A stretch of DNA of 64,000 nucleotides, from the NCBI RefSeq assembly GCF_001975705.1, contig NZ_CP015093.1:2294001-2358000 (forward strand). Direction: 5' to 3'. The position numbers and the translations under genes are program-made. Shown one piece after another: positions 53,713 to 63,727 of the stretch (positions within the stretch are counted from its first letter, which is position 1; each line of letters starts with the position of its first letter). The stretch is from Salipiger abyssi. Its GTDB lineage: Bacteria > Pseudomonadota > Alphaproteobacteria > Rhodobacterales > Rhodobacteraceae. The notes under the pieces were generated by a model that searched no databases, was not told the origin of the DNA, and saw nothing but the letters and a program-made list of their open reading frames with translations.

Positions 53713-55345
53713 AAAGTTCCGAGTCCGCCGCAGCGCCGCGATGGAGGCCCCCTCTGCCGAGGAGACCGCGTCGCAACCCGCCGCCGAGGCACCTTCGGGG
53801 CCGAAGCCCGAGGCGGCACCGCGCGCCGGCGAGGTGAGCTCTGCCGCGCAGGTTTCCGGCGAAACCGATATGGATGCGATCCGGCGCGAGGGGCTGACCG
53901 GGCGCCAGCTGCGCATGGCGCGGCGGGTGGCGCAAAAGCACGGGCTTGCACCGACCTCCGATTTCGACGCGGTGCGCCTGCTGCGCGCCCGCGGTATCGA
54001 CCCGTTCCAGCGCACCAATATGCTCGAACTCGTGGTGCCCGATTCCGGCGGCGCCGGCGGCGGTGCGAAACCGCCCGCGAACGGCCCGGCGGCACAACCG
54101 CCCGCGCCGCGCCCCGATCCCAAGGTTCAGCTGCCGCAGACTGTGCCCGCCGGCGGCAAGCCGCAGCTGCCCTCGACGCAGATGGCCAACCCGGCAGAGC
54201 GCCGCGCCGCCGAGATCATGAAGATCCAGAGGGAGCTGGCCTCGCGGCGCCGCAAGAAGCTGATGCTGCTGCTGACGCGGCTGGCCTTCTTCGTCTTCCT
54301 GCCGACGATCATCGCGGGCTATTACTTCTATGTCGTCGCGACGCCGATGTATTCCACCAAGTCGGAATTCCTGATTCTCAAGGCCGAGAGCACCGCCGGC
54401 GGCATGGGCAGCCTGTTCTCCGGCACGCAATTCGCCACGAACCAGGACGCCATCGCGGTGCAGAGCTATCTCCTGTCCAAGGACGCGATGCTGCGGCTCG
54501 ACGAGGACGAGGGCTTCAAGGCGCATTACGAGCAGGCATGGATCGACCCGATCCAGCGGCTCGACGACGGCGCCTCCAACGAAGAGGCCTACAAACTCTA
54601 CAAGCGCAATATCGAGATCGGCTACGACCCGACCGAGGGCGTCGTGAAGATGGAGATCATGGCCGCCGATCCGGAGACCGCCGCGCGCTTCAGTAAGGCG
54701 CTGATCGGCTATGCCGAGGACCGCGTCGACAACCTGTCGCTGCGCAAGCGCTCGAACGCGGTGACCGATGCCGAGGACGGGCTGGAAGAGGCCGAACAGG
54801 CCCGCTACGACGCGCAGGAACGGCTTGTCCGGCTGCAACAGGAAGGCGCGGTGATCGACCCCGAAGGCCGGATCGCGGCGCTGCGCGGGCAGATCAACAA
54901 TGTCGAGATCCAGCTTCAGGAAAAGCGGCTCGGGCTTCAGGCGCTGCTCGACAATGCCCGGCCCAACCAGGCCAAGGTCGATGGCGCCCAAGGCGATGTG
55001 CGGCGGCTGGAAAACCTTCTGACAGAGCTGAATTCCGAGATGACCACCGCCACCACGGGAGAGAATTCGCTGGCCGAGATCGCGGTGCAGATCAAGCTGG
55101 CCGAGGCCGATCTCGCCACCCGCGACCTGATGCTGCAAACCGCGCTGGAGCGGCTCGAACAGGCGCGGCGCGATGCCGACAGCCAGGCCCGCTACCTGAC
55201 CACCTCGGTGGTGCCGGTCGCGTCCGAGGATCCGAGCTATCCGCGCAAGTTCGAGAACACGATCCTGTCCTTCCTGATCTTCTCGGGGATCTACCTGATG
55301 GTCTCGCTCACCGCCTCGATCCTGCGCGAACAGGTCTCGAGCTGA
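53690..55345 (+). CDS. Capsule export inner-membrane protein (KpsE/CtrC type) with long N-terminal extension
   Basis: A 551-residue polysaccharide co-polymerase/adaptor. The KpsE core runs from a membrane helix at 191-215 (LMLLLTRLAFFVFLPTIIAG) through the periplasmic segment (VVATPMYSTKSEFLIL) and coiled coils (about 365-500) to a second helix near the end (FENTILSFLIFSGIYLMV). Before it lies a 190-residue cytoplasmic part: basic start, Pro/Ala-rich linkers, and a conserved-looking helical patch at 60-112 (DAIRREGLTGRQLRMARRVA and SDFDAVRLLRARGIDPF). Normal KpsE has only about 30 residues there. It spans the periplasm and links the ATPase/permease to the outer-membrane exporter. Confidence 0.86.
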   Translation: MTTKPKAKKFRVRRSAAMEAPSAEETASQPAAEAPSGPKPEAAPRAGEVSSAAQVSGETDMDAIRREGLTGRQLRMARRVAQKHGLAPTSDFDAVRLLRARGIDPFQRTNMLELVVPDSGGAGGGAKPPANGPAAQPPAPRPDPKVQLPQTVPAGGKPQLPSTQMANPAERRAAEIMKIQRELASRRRKKLMLLLTRLAFFVFLPTIIAGYYFYVVATPMYSTKSEFLILKAESTAGGMGSLFSGTQFATNQDAIAVQSYLLSKDAMLRLDEDEGFKAHYEQAWIDPIQRLDDGASNEEAYKLYKRNIEIGYDPTEGVVKMEIMAADPETAARFSKALIGYAEDRVDNLSLRKRSNAVTDAEDGLEEAEQARYDAQERLVRLQQEGAVIDPEGRIAALRGQINNVEIQLQEKRLGLQALLDNARPNQAKVDGAQGDVRRLENLLTELNSEMTTATTGENSLAEIAVQIKLAEADLATRDLMLQTALERLEQARRDADSQARYLTTSVVPVASEDPSYPRKFENTILSFLIFSGIYLMVSLTASILREQVSS

Positions 55346-55370
55346 GCCCAGTACGGCGCGCATGAAAAAA

Positions 55371-55393
55371 CGCCCGGCCAGAGCGGCCGGGCG
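55371..55393. terminator. Bidirectional terminator between kpsE and the FMN reductase gene
   Basis: CGCCCGGCC-AGAGC-GGCCGGGCG, a 9-bp perfect stem. On the plus strand TTTCGCGTTT follows; on the minus strand TTTTTT follows. The two genes are convergent. Confidence 0.88.
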
Positions 55394-55418
55394 TTTCGCG
55401 TTTCGGATAGCGCTCGGC

Positions 55419-55985
55419 TCAGCCGCGCGCGGGTTGCAGCGCCTCGGCCCAGTCGGTCAGCTCGGCCAGCATGCCTTTCATGCCGTCGATCACCGGCTGT
55501 TCCGGGCGCAGCACGCCGTCTTCGCCGATGAAGTTGAAGACGAAGGGCAGCGGCACCGATTGCGGCAGCGGCATCATGTTGAGGTTGGAAATCAGCATGC
55601 GGATTTCCTGCATGGCGCGCATCCCGCCCGAGACACCGCCCCAGCTGACTACGGCGGCCGGCTTGCGGTTCCATTCCAGCGACAGGCATTGCAGTGCGTT
55701 GACCAGCGCGGCGGAGGGGAAATAATCGTATTCCGGCGTCAGGAAGATGAAGGCATCCGCATCCGCGGCGACGGCGGCCCAGCGTTTGGTGTGATCGTGC
55801 TCATAGGCCTGCGCGCGCGGGTGGTTCGGCTCGTCGAGCAGCGGCAGGTCGATTTCCTTGAGATCGACCAGCTCGACCTCGAAATCGCTGTATTCCTTTG
55901 CCACGTCCTCGGCCCATTTGCCGACGATGGGGCCGATGCGGCCCGGACGGGTGCTGCCGATGATGATTTTCAGTTTCAGTGCCAT
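55419..55985 (-). CDS. NADPH-dependent FMN reductase family protein
   Basis: A 188-residue flavodoxin-fold reductase. It starts LKIIIGSTRPGRIGPIVGKW, the FMN phosphate loop of the family, and has FIFLTPEYDYFPSAALVNAL (the flavin site, usually PEYN; here PEYD) and the AVVSWGGVSGGMRAMQ loop. Relatives reduce FMN, quinones or chromate with NAD(P)H. The ATG at 55985 starts the conserved protein. Monocistronic, with a shared terminator after it. Confidence 0.88.
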   Translation of the reverse strand: MALKLKIIIGSTRPGRIGPIVGKWAEDVAKEYSDFEVELVDLKEIDLPLLDEPNHPRAQAYEHDHTKRWAAVAADADAFIFLTPEYDYFPSAALVNALQCLSLEWNRKPAAVVSWGGVSGGMRAMQEIRMLISNLNMMPLPQSVPLPFVFNFIGEDGVLRPEQPVIDGMKGMLAELTDWAEALQPARG

Positions 55986-56108
55986 GGGGCGTGTCCTTCG
56001 AATGGGAATGAATATGCTGGTCGCATAGCTATGCAAATGCTGCGCCGCGGCAACAGCCGCGTTCGCACAGACGTCGTGCAGCGTTGCACGTCCGTCCGGC
56101 AAAATGCA

Positions 56109-56134
56109 CAAGGCCCGCCGTCTGGCGGGCCTTG
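56109..56134 (-). terminator. Terminator of etfB-etfA
   Basis: CAAGGCCCGCC and GGCGGGCCTTG, a perfect 11-bp stem with a four-base loop. On the minus strand TGCATTTTGCC follows it. It is 62 bases after the etfA stop. Confidence 0.8.
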
Positions 56135-56195
56135 TCTGTGAGGTCTCCCTCCGCTGCCGCGACTCTGGGCGCCGGCGCGGAGGTCATGCCCGGTT

Positions 56196-57122
56196 TCAGA
56201 GCTTTTCGGTCAGCTCCGGCACCGCCTGGAACAGGTCGGCCACGAGGCCGTAATCGGCGACCTGGAAGATCGGTGCCTCTTCGTCCTTGTTGATCGCGAC
56301 GATGACCTTGCTGTCCTTCATCCCCGCAAGGTGCTGAATCGCCCCGGAAATCCCGCACGCGATATACAGATCCGGCGCCACAACCTTGCCCGTCTGGCCG
56401 ACCTGCCAGTCGTTCGGCGCAAAGCCCGAATCCACCGCCGCCCGCGACGCGCCCACGGCGGCGCCCAGCTTGTCCGCCAGCGCCTCGATGATCGCGAAAT
56501 CCTCTTCCGAGCCCACGCCGCGCCCGCCGGAAACCACGATCCCCGCCGAGGTCAGCTCGGGCCGGTCGCTCTCGGCCAGCTTGTCCTCGATCCATTCCGA
56601 AAGCCCCGGGTTTGCGCCCGCCGCAACGTCCTCGATGGGGGCAGACCCGCCGGTCGCCGCCGCGTCGAAGGTCGAGGTCCGGAAGGTGATAACCTTTTTT
56701 TCATCCTTCGATTTTACCGTCTGCATGGCATTGCCCGCATAGACCGGCCGTTCGAACGTATCCACATCAACCACAGAGGTGACATCCGTCAGAACCATCA
56801 CATCGAGAAGCGCCGCAACACGCGGCAGGATGTTCTTGGCATCGGTCGTCGCCGGCGCCACGATATGGCTGTAATCGCCCGCAAGCGACACGACCAGCGC
56901 CGCAACCGGCTCTGCCAGGCGGTGGCCGTAAAGCGCATCCTCCGCCACCAGAACCTTGGCCACACCCTCAATGGTCGCGGCCTCTGCCGCCGCGTCCTTC
57001 GCCTGCGCGCCCACCGCCAGAACGGTGACCTCGCCAAGCGCCGTAGCCGCGCTCACCGCCTTTGCGGTGGCGTCCATCGCCAGCGCGCCGTCATTGATCT
57101 CTGCCAGAAGAAGAACCGCCAT
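56196..57122 (-). CDS. etfA: Electron transfer flavoprotein, alpha subunit
   Basis: A 308-residue FAD-binding ETF subunit that takes electrons from acyl-CoA and other dehydrogenases and hands them to ETF:quinone oxidoreductase. It begins AVLLLAEINDGALAMDATAK. The C-terminal FAD domain has VSGGRGVGSEEDFAIIEAL, VGASRAAVDSGFAPND, VGQTGKVVAPDLYIACGISG then AIQHLAGMKDSKVIVAIN. The ATG at 57122 shares one base with the etfB stop (TGATG); a GTG just before it is less likely. Confidence 0.96.
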   Translation of the reverse strand: MAVLLLAEINDGALAMDATAKAVSAATALGEVTVLAVGAQAKDAAAEAATIEGVAKVLVAEDALYGHRLAEPVAALVVSLAGDYSHIVAPATTDAKNILPRVAALLDVMVLTDVTSVVDVDTFERPVYAGNAMQTVKSKDEKKVITFRTSTFDAAATGGSAPIEDVAAGANPGLSEWIEDKLAESDRPELTSAGIVVSGGRGVGSEEDFAIIEALADKLGAAVGASRAAVDSGFAPNDWQVGQTGKVVAPDLYIACGISGAIQHLAGMKDSKVIVAINKDEEAPIFQVADYGLVADLFQAVPELTEKL

Positions 57123-57880
57123 CACACCGCCCCCGCGTCTTTCAGTTTCGCAATCAGCTCATCGACCGAGCCGACCATCTCGCCCGCCTTGCGCGCCGCA
57201 GGCTCCGCCGTGCCGACGATCTCAAGCCGCGGGGCGACGTCGACGCCGTAATCGCCGGGCGTCTTCTCCTCGAGCGGCTTTTTCTTCGCCTTCATGATGT
57301 TGGGCAGCGAGGCATAGCGCGGCTCGTTGAGCCGCAGGTCGGTGGTGACGATGGCGGGCAGGCCGACCTTGATGGTCTGCAAGCCGCCATCGACCTCGCG
57401 CGCCACCACGGCGCTGTCGCCGTCGATCTCCAGCGTGTTGGCATTGGTGGCCTGCGCCAGACCCGCCAGCGCCGCCAGCATCTGGCCGGTGGCATTCAGA
57501 TCGTTGTCGATCGCCTGCTTGCCGCAGATCACCAGCCCTGGCTGCTCTTCCTCGACGATCTTCGCCAGGATCTTGGCCACCGCCAGCGGCTCGATATCCT
57601 CGTGCACATCCTCGGCGGCGACCACCAGGATCGCCCGGTCCGCGCCCATGGCGAGCCCGGTGCGCAGCGTCTCCTGCGCCTGTTTCACCCCGATGGACAC
57701 GACGATCACCTCATCGGCCTTGCCGGCCTCCTTCAGCCGGATCGCCTCTTCCACCGCGATCTCGTCGAACGGGTTCATCGACATCTTCACATTCGCCAGA
57801 TCGACACCCGATCCGTCCGCTTTCACACGGACCTTCACGTTGTAGTCGATCACGCGTTTCACAGGCACCAGGACCTTCAT
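57122..57880 (-). CDS. etfB: Electron transfer flavoprotein, beta subunit
   Basis: A 252-residue ETF beta subunit, which binds AMP and forms the recognition loop for dehydrogenases. It begins [19 protein letters not shown], has [37 protein letters not shown], and [20 protein letters not shown] with the ETF-beta signature. It is the first gene of etfB-etfA, with translational coupling to etfA. It fits a genome that uses beta-oxidation and amine or sarcosine dehydrogenases. Confidence 0.96.
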   Translation of the reverse strand: MKVLVPVKRVIDYNVKVRVKADGSGVDLANVKMSMNPFDEIAVEEAIRLKEAGKADEVIVVSIGVKQAQETLRTGLAMGADRAILVVAAEDVHEDIEPLAVAKILAKIVEEEQPGLVICGKQAIDNDLNATGQMLAALAGLAQATNANTLEIDGDSAVVAREVDGGLQTIKVGLPAIVTTDLRLNEPRYASLPNIMKAKKKPLEEKTPGDYGVDVAPRLEIVGTAEPAARKAGEMVGSVDELIAKLKDAGAV

Positions 57881-58070
57881 GCGGTTCTCTCCCTTGTGTG
57901 TGTCGCGCCTCGGCACGACTCCTGAAATTTGCTCTCCCACGGGGTGATATCGAACTGGACGCAAGGGAAACAGGCCTAAAACGACCTCCTGGCGCCAAAT
58001 GGACGCGGCGTTCCTTGTGCAAATGTCCAATTGCCGCGCCGCAAAGACAGCCGGCAAACGCCCGCCCGTC

Positions 58071-59201
58071 TCAGTCGCGCCCGTCGCAGATTGCTTTCAG
58101 CGCCTGCCACTCGGCGGCGTCGAGCACCGGGCGGTCGGGCAGCCCCTCGGGGGTGGCGGCCCGCGCGGCGGCGATGCGCGCGGAGAGCTGCGGATGCGAG
58201 GCGAAATGCGCCATCGGTCCCTCGCGGTCGCCGAATTCCGAGCGGAAGGTTTCGAACATATCGCCGAGGGCAGAGGGCGGCAGGCCGGCGGCGAGCAGCG
58301 CCTCATGGGCATAGGCATCCGCCTCGGCCTCGGCGCTCTGGCTGTAGCTTGCGTTGATCAGTCGCTCGGCCAGAAACACCATCGCCGCCCCGCCGGTGAA
58401 ATCGCCGAAGACAAGCCCCAAGAGCCCCACCGAACCCGCCGTGCGCAGCGCGTGGCGGGTGGGGTCGCGATGCACCACATGGCCGATCTCATGCGCCAGC
58501 ACGGCGGCGACCATGTCCGGCCCGTCGGCCTTGTCGAGCAGCCCGCGCACCACCACGACCTGTCCGCCGGGCGCGGCGAAAGCGTTCATCATCCGGTGGT
58601 CGATCACGCTGACCTCGAGCGGATAGTCGAGATCCTGCCCCTCGGTCAGCCGCGCGACCATCCGGTCGAGCGCGGCCTGCCCGTCGGGCGCGTCGCAATC
58701 CAGCGCACCGACCTCGGTGGCGCCGAGAAACCGCTCCATCTGCGCCTTGACGCTGCGCCCGAAGGCGATCTCCTTCTCCAGCGGTAGGAGGCCGGCCAGC
58801 GTGTCGGCCAGCGCCGGCAGGATGACGAAGAGCATCAGCGCCACCGCCGCCAGCGCGCCGCCGAGCCGCAGCGCGATGCGCCGCCCGGTGCCGGTGCGCA
58901 GATCCTTGCGGTTGAGGCGCGGACGGGTGCGGCGCAGCCAGGCGACCATCTCGGGGTCTTCGACCACCAGCCGCGCCGGGTCGCGCAGCGATTCGTCCTC
59001 GGTCTCGCGGTGCCGTGCCAGCACGATCTGGCGGTCATCGGCATGATCGCCGAGCGCGCGCAGGTCGGGCAGCGGCCAGACCAGCGGTTCGGGCAGCGCC
59101 TCGCCGGTGATCACCAGCGCCTGAAGGTCGCGCGACAGCTCCACATGCACCGCGTGCCGTGCCGCCGAGCGCCCGTCATAGAGATGCGCGTCGCCCTTCA
59201 T
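58071..59201 (-). CDS. M48 family metalloprotease
   Basis: A 376-residue membrane-anchored zinc protease. The N-terminal part (1-105) is cytoplasmic or beta-rich ([20 protein letters not shown]), a membrane helix follows (about 112-133), then the protease domain with the zinc motif [20 protein letters not shown] and the third ligand Glu in [30 protein letters not shown] near the end is typical of this M48 group. It starts right behind the YjgN-family gene (3 bases apart), so the two are one unit. The substrate is unknown; relatives clean up misfolded envelope proteins. Confidence 0.9.
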   Translation of the reverse strand: MKGDAHLYDGRSAARHAVHVELSRDLQALVITGEALPEPLVWPLPDLRALGDHADDRQIVLARHRETEDESLRDPARLVVEDPEMVAWLRRTRPRLNRKDLRTGTGRRIALRLGGALAAVALMLFVILPALADTLAGLLPLEKEIAFGRSVKAQMERFLGATEVGALDCDAPDGQAALDRMVARLTEGQDLDYPLEVSVIDHRMMNAFAAPGGQVVVVRGLLDKADGPDMVAAVLAHEIGHVVHRDPTRHALRTAGSVGLLGLVFGDFTGGAAMVFLAERLINASYSQSAEAEADAYAHEALLAAGLPPSALGDMFETFRSEFGDREGPMAHFASHPQLSARIAAARAATPEGLPDRPVLDAAEWQALKAICDGRD

Positions 59202-59204
59202 GGC

Positions 59205-60428
59205 TCAGATCGCCCCGCCGATATCGAGCGCATCGGCAAAGCCCTCGGCATCGGCGCCCTGATCGGCGGCGCGCTGGTGGATCTCGGCGAGCGCGGGAAG
59301 GTTGATGACGGTGATCGTCTGCACATAGTGCTTGAGGATCGGCTGGGTGATCGCCGCCAGCGCCCCGGCCTGCGCGGCGGTCAGCGTCAGCAGGTAGCCG
59401 GCGACGGTGATGATCACCGGCGGGATCATGCCCGGCTGGAACTGGCCGTTCATGGCTTCGAAATCGATGCCCGAAAGCGTCATGGCGACAATGCCACCAA
59501 AGATCCCGGTGGCGACCGAGAGGCAGATCCCCAGCACGATGGTGCCGAGGATATAGGTCAGGATGACCGTCTTGGTGCTGGGATGGGCGTGAAAGGCCAC
59601 CTTGCCACTCAGCATCTTGTTCTGCGCCAGATAGGCAAAGCTCTGCACCCGGTAGGAGATCACGCCGATGGCGAACCAGACCACGCCCACCGGAATCGCG
59701 AGGGCGCTGAGCACCCCGAGCAGCGGGCCCGACTGCGCAGCGAGCGCGGCGGCCAGCACGCCGAGCGCGATCAGCGCGAGCCCGACAAAGATATGCTTCA
59801 TCTTGCCGTATAGCGCCGTCCAGCGGCCCTGCTGGTCGAAACGCGCGTCGCCGAACCAGGTGCGGTCGGTCATGTATTTTTCCAGCCGGAAGGTCATCAG
59901 CGGCGTCAGAAGCCCCAGCGAGGCCAGTGTCAGCAGCCAGTAGCCGATAGCGCGAAAGGCGTAGCCCCAGGCATCCTTGTCCATGCCGAAGCGGATGCCG
60001 CGCCAGCGGGTGCGGGCGAGCTTGTAGCGGCGGGCGCGGTAGATGGCGAAGAAAATGAAAGGCATCAGCGCCAGCGCGGAGACAGAGAATCCGGCGGTCT
60101 GCGCCAGCGCCTGTTGGGGCGTCTGCGGCGCGGCAAAGATCGTCAGGCCGAAATAGAACAGCACGATCTGGATGAGCCCGAGATAGACCGCGAGGAACAC
60201 CACCGCCATCAGGAAGCCGAGGAATTTCTCAAGCCCCGTGCCGGTATATTCGAAGCGCGAGCCGTCGAGCCGCGAGGAGGACCAGATATAGCGGCGAATG
60301 CGGGTCTTGGCCCAGAACCGGTAGATGCCGAGCGTTAACAGCGTCAGCAGCCCGGTGCGCAGCGCCAGCCAGAACAGCGCCTTGCCGTCGCCGGTATAGT
60401 CTCCATGGGCATAATTGCCGTCACTCAT
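59205..60428 (-). CDS. YjgN family (DUF898) membrane protein
   Basis: A 407-residue protein with about nine membrane helices in repeated blocks. It starts FWLALRTGLLTLLTLGIYRF followed by WAKTRIRRYIWSS, the family's mark, and the repeats show FFAIYRARRYKLARTRWRGI and SYRVQSFAYLAQNKM. Its function is not known. The M48 protease gene follows at once, a recurring pairing in proteobacteria, so this protein may hold or feed the protease (inference). Confidence 0.85.
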   Translation of the reverse strand: MSDGNYAHGDYTGDGKALFWLALRTGLLTLLTLGIYRFWAKTRIRRYIWSSSRLDGSRFEYTGTGLEKFLGFLMAVVFLAVYLGLIQIVLFYFGLTIFAAPQTPQQALAQTAGFSVSALALMPFIFFAIYRARRYKLARTRWRGIRFGMDKDAWGYAFRAIGYWLLTLASLGLLTPLMTFRLEKYMTDRTWFGDARFDQQGRWTALYGKMKHIFVGLALIALGVLAAALAAQSGPLLGVLSALAIPVGVVWFAIGVISYRVQSFAYLAQNKMLSGKVAFHAHPSTKTVILTYILGTIVLGICLSVATGIFGGIVAMTLSGIDFEAMNGQFQPGMIPPVIITVAGYLLTLTAAQAGALAAITQPILKHYVQTITVINLPALAEIHQRAADQGADAEGFADALDIGGAI

Positions 60429-60457
60429 GGCTCAAATCGCCTTGTCGAAACCTGTTG

Positions 60458-60486
60458 CGGGCGCAGCCTAACAGAGCCTGCGCCCG
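60458..60486 (-). terminator. Hairpin after parC
   Basis: CGGGCGCAG and CTGCGCCCG, a perfect 9-bp stem with an 11-base loop, located in the 65-base gap between parC and the YjgN-family gene. No strong T tract follows, so termination may be partial. Confidence 0.45.
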
Positions 60487-60493
60487 GGCGATA

Positions 60494-62917
60494 TCAGGTA
60501 AAGCTGTTATCCCGCGGGAAGCCGCGCGGCGCCATCCGGCCCGAGCTGGCGCGCTTGCCGATCCACTCGTCCAGCACGGTTTCGGTGCGGGTGCGGCCTG
60601 CCGGGTCGTGCCAGGAAAGCCCGTCGGCCAGCGTGAAGGTGGTGGCGTCGGAAAGGCCGCCATCCTTGTATTTCTGCAACCGCACGCCCTTGCCCCGGCC
60701 CATCTCGGGCAGCTCGTCGGCCATGAAGACCAGCACCTTGCGGTTCTCGCCGACCACGGCCACCGCATCGCCTTTGACCGGTTTGCAGATCTTGGCCTTC
60801 ACCCCGTCCTTGACGTTGAGCACCTGTTTGCCGGAGCGGGTCTGCGCCAGAACGTCGTTTTCCGGCACAACAAAGCCGTCGCCCGCCGAGGATGCCAGCA
60901 GCAGCCGCCGGTCGGGCACATGGATGAAGAGATCGACGATCTCCACATCGTTGGGCAGGTCGACCATGATGCGCAGCGGTTCGCCCATGCCGCGCCCGCC
61001 GGGCAGGTTGGCGGCAGAGACCGTGTAGAACCGCCCGTTGCTGCCGAAGACCAGCAGCCGGTCGGTGGTCTCGGCGTGGAAGATGAAGCGCGGGCCGTCG
61101 CCATCCTTGAACTTCAGCTCACGATCCAGCGCGATATGTCCGGTCATGGCGCGGATCCAGCCCATCTGGGAGCAGACCACGGTGATCGGCTCGCGCTCGA
61201 TCATCGCCTCGAGCGGCACCTCTTCGGCCTCGCCGGCCTCGGCAAAGGAGGTCAGCCGGGCGCCGCGGTCGAGATCCTTGGCGAATTTCTTGCGCACCTC
61301 GCGCAGCTCTTCGGAGATGCGCTTCCATTGCAGGTCGTCGCTGTCGAGCAGGTCTTCGAGCCCGGCGCGCTCTTCCATCAGCTTGTCGCGCTCGTTGACC
61401 AGTTCCAGCTCTTCAAGGCGGCGCAAGCTGCGCAGGCGCATATTGAGGATTGCCTCGGCCTGCACGTCCGAGAGCCCCTCGGAACGGCCGATGAAGCGGT
61501 GCGGGATCTGCGCCGGGCCGCCCTCGTCGGCCAGTACGCCGCGCGCCACCGCCTCGGGATCGGGTTGCAGCTCCAGCGACTTGACGTCGATGCCGGTCAG
61601 CGGCGAGCGGTAATCGCTTTCATCCGTGGCGCGCGCAATGGTGGCCTGGTGCGGTTTCGACCAGTCCTCGTACATCAGCGCGGCCTTGGGGTCGTCGTCG
61701 TAGCGGATGATGTCGATCACACGGTCGAGATTCAGGAAGGCGACGATCAGGCCTTCGAGCACCTCCAGCCGGTTGTCGATCTTGGCCATGCGGTGGCGCG
61801 CCCGCCGGATCAGCACATCGCGGCGGAAATCGAGGAAGGCGCGCAGCACCTCTTTCAGCGAACAGACCTTGGGGGTCACCCCGTCGATCAGCACGTTCAT
61901 GTTGAGCGAGAAGCGGATTTCCAGATCGCTGTTCTTGAACAGCAGGTTCATCAGCAGATCGGGGTCGATATTCTTGGATTTCGGCTCCAGCACCATGCGA
62001 ATGTCGTCGGCGCTCTCGTCGCGGATATCGGCGAGGATCGGCACTTTCTTGGTCTGGATCAGCTCGGCCAGACGCTCGACCAGCTTGGATTTCTGTACCT
62101 GATAGGGGATCTCGGTCACCACGACCTGCCACTGGCCGCGGCCCAGATCCTCGACCTCCCATTTCGCCCGCAGCCTGATGGAGCCGCGTCCGGTGCGATA
62201 GGCCTCGGCGATATTGTCGCGCGGCTCGACGATCACCCCGCCGGTGGGGAAATCGGGGCCGGGCACATAGTTCAGCAGCGTCTCATCGCGGGCGTCGGGG
62301 GTCTTGATCAGATGCAGGCAGGCGTCGATCAGCTCGCCGATATTATGCGGCGGGATATTGGTCGCCATGCCCACCGCGATGCCGCTGGAACCGTTCGCCA
62401 GCAGGTTGGGATAGGAGGCGGGCAGCACCGAGGGCTCTTCCAGCCGGCCATCGTAGTTCGGGCGATAATCGACGGCGTTCTCGTCGAGCCCGTCGAGCAG
62501 CGCCTCGGCCATGATGGTCATGCGCGCCTCGGTGTAGCGCGAGGCCGCCGGGTTGTCGCCGTCGATATTGCCGAAGTTGCCCTGACCGTCGACCAGCGGG
62601 TAGCGGATGGTGAAATCCTGCGCCAGCCGCGCCATGGCGTCATAGATCGCCGCGTCCCCGTGCGGGTGGAAGTCCCCCATGGTGTCGCCGGAGATTTTTG
62701 CTGATTTCAGGAAGCCGCCGCTGGAACTAAGTCGCAGCCTGCGCATTGCATATAGGATACGTCGATGCACGGGCTTCAGGCCGTCCCGCGCGTCCGGAAG
62801 GGCGCGGTTCATGATCGTCGACAGCGCATAGGTCAGGTAGCGCTCGCCAATGGCTCGGCGCAGCGGCTCGGCCACATCACGGGGGTTCATATTGGGGTCA
62901 TCGACGATATCGCTCAT
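60494..62917 (-). CDS. parC: DNA topoisomerase IV subunit A
   Basis: An 807-residue ParC that cuts and rejoins DNA to unlink daughter chromosomes. The DNA-cleaving Tyr is Tyr128 in [28 protein letters not shown] and [18 protein letters not shown] are the winged-helix motifs. At the quinolone-contact position (Ser80 in E. coli ParC) there is Ala89, and at the Glu84 position Asp93. The C-terminal beta-pinwheel is present. ATG at 62917 was chosen: the frame is open further upstream, but [14 protein letters not shown] is the family's start. parE is not in the window. Confidence 0.95.
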   Translation of the reverse strand: MSDIVDDPNMNPRDVAEPLRRAIGERYLTYALSTIMNRALPDARDGLKPVHRRILYAMRRLRLSSSGGFLKSAKISGDTMGDFHPHGDAAIYDAMARLAQDFTIRYPLVDGQGNFGNIDGDNPAASRYTEARMTIMAEALLDGLDENAVDYRPNYDGRLEEPSVLPASYPNLLANGSSGIAVGMATNIPPHNIGELIDACLHLIKTPDARDETLLNYVPGPDFPTGGVIVEPRDNIAEAYRTGRGSIRLRAKWEVEDLGRGQWQVVVTEIPYQVQKSKLVERLAELIQTKKVPILADIRDESADDIRMVLEPKSKNIDPDLLMNLLFKNSDLEIRFSLNMNVLIDGVTPKVCSLKEVLRAFLDFRRDVLIRRARHRMAKIDNRLEVLEGLIVAFLNLDRVIDIIRYDDDPKAALMYEDWSKPHQATIARATDESDYRSPLTGIDVKSLELQPDPEAVARGVLADEGGPAQIPHRFIGRSEGLSDVQAEAILNMRLRSLRRLEELELVNERDKLMEERAGLEDLLDSDDLQWKRISEELREVRKKFAKDLDRGARLTSFAEAGEAEEVPLEAMIEREPITVVCSQMGWIRAMTGHIALDRELKFKDGDGPRFIFHAETTDRLLVFGSNGRFYTVSAANLPGGRGMGEPLRIMVDLPNDVEIVDLFIHVPDRRLLLASSAGDGFVVPENDVLAQTRSGKQVLNVKDGVKAKICKPVKGDAVAVVGENRKVLVFMADELPEMGRGKGVRLQKYKDGGLSDATTFTLADGLSWHDPAGRTRTETVLDEWIGKRASSGRMAPRGFPRDNSFT

Positions 62918-63109
62918 AGATGCTGTGATATCTTCGCAGCCGCCGCCGGTAAAGCGATCCCGGCATGCGCGAGAGAAATTTTCCGCTTTTCGCTTCGGCA
63001 AGATCGGAGAATCGGATAGAGCTTACTCTACGCCACGTTGTCTTCCCGTGGCTGGACGATTGATTTTAGAGACAGTGTTACTGCGTGCGGTCGGGGGGCC
63101 GGGTTTGTC

Positions 63110-63664
63110 ATGACGCGATTCATTCTTTTGACGTTCGGATTTCTCGGCTGGGCCTGGTATGAAATGTCCGGAGGGGCCGCCTATCAGGCTGGTACGTCCG
63201 CCAATGCGGAAGCGGTTGCCGAAGCGGTGCAGGTGCCCGAAGTCGCGCGGGCCGAGACTGGCGCCGCCGATCTGACGTCTGTCTTGCAGGCCCGGGCCGT
63301 CCCTGCCGAGATCCCGACACCGAAGCTCGACGTGACGCTCGCCGCCGCCGCTGCGGAAACGCCGGCGAAGATCGCGCCCGCGCCCGCCCCGGCGGTGACC
63401 GTCGCTGCCGTCGACGTCCGGAGCGACGCCGCTCCCGCCGCCCCCGAGCTCCAGATCCTCCCGGATCTGCGCGAGGTCACCGGCAATCGCGTCAATATGC
63501 GCAACGGGCCGGGCACCGGGTATTCCGTGGTCTCACAGCTTCGGCGCGGTGAGACGGTCGAGGTGATTTCCGATCCCGGTCAGGGCTGGGTCCGGCTCAA
63601 GGTGGTCGAGACCGAGCGTGTCGGCTGGATGTCCGACGATTTCCTGCGCATCGTTCTGAACTGA
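63110..63664 (+). CDS. SH3 domain protein, membrane-anchored or secreted
   Basis: A 184-residue protein. An N-terminal hydrophobic segment (about 3-18, FILLTFGFLGWAWYEM) acts as a signal or anchor. Residues 22-120 are a low-complexity Ala/Pro/Val/Glu linker. A bacterial SH3 domain ends it (about 125-184): NRVNMRNGPGTGYSVVSQLR then GETVEVISDPGQGWVRLKV and GWMSDDFLRIV. Such domains bind peptidoglycan or target enzymes to the wall. It is divergent from parC and 193 bases from its start. The ATG at 63110 was chosen because the hydrophobic start follows. Confidence 0.85.
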   Translation: MTRFILLTFGFLGWAWYEMSGGAAYQAGTSANAEAVAEAVQVPEVARAETGAADLTSVLQARAVPAEIPTPKLDVTLAAAAAETPAKIAPAPAPAVTVAAVDVRSDAAPAAPELQILPDLREVTGNRVNMRNGPGTGYSVVSQLRRGETVEVISDPGQGWVRLKVVETERVGWMSDDFLRIVLN

Positions 63665-63727
63665 GCGCCGCTTGCGCTGCCCCGGGCTTTGGCCTAGGCC
63701 GCCAGCGACGGGCAGGGAAGGGCGCGC

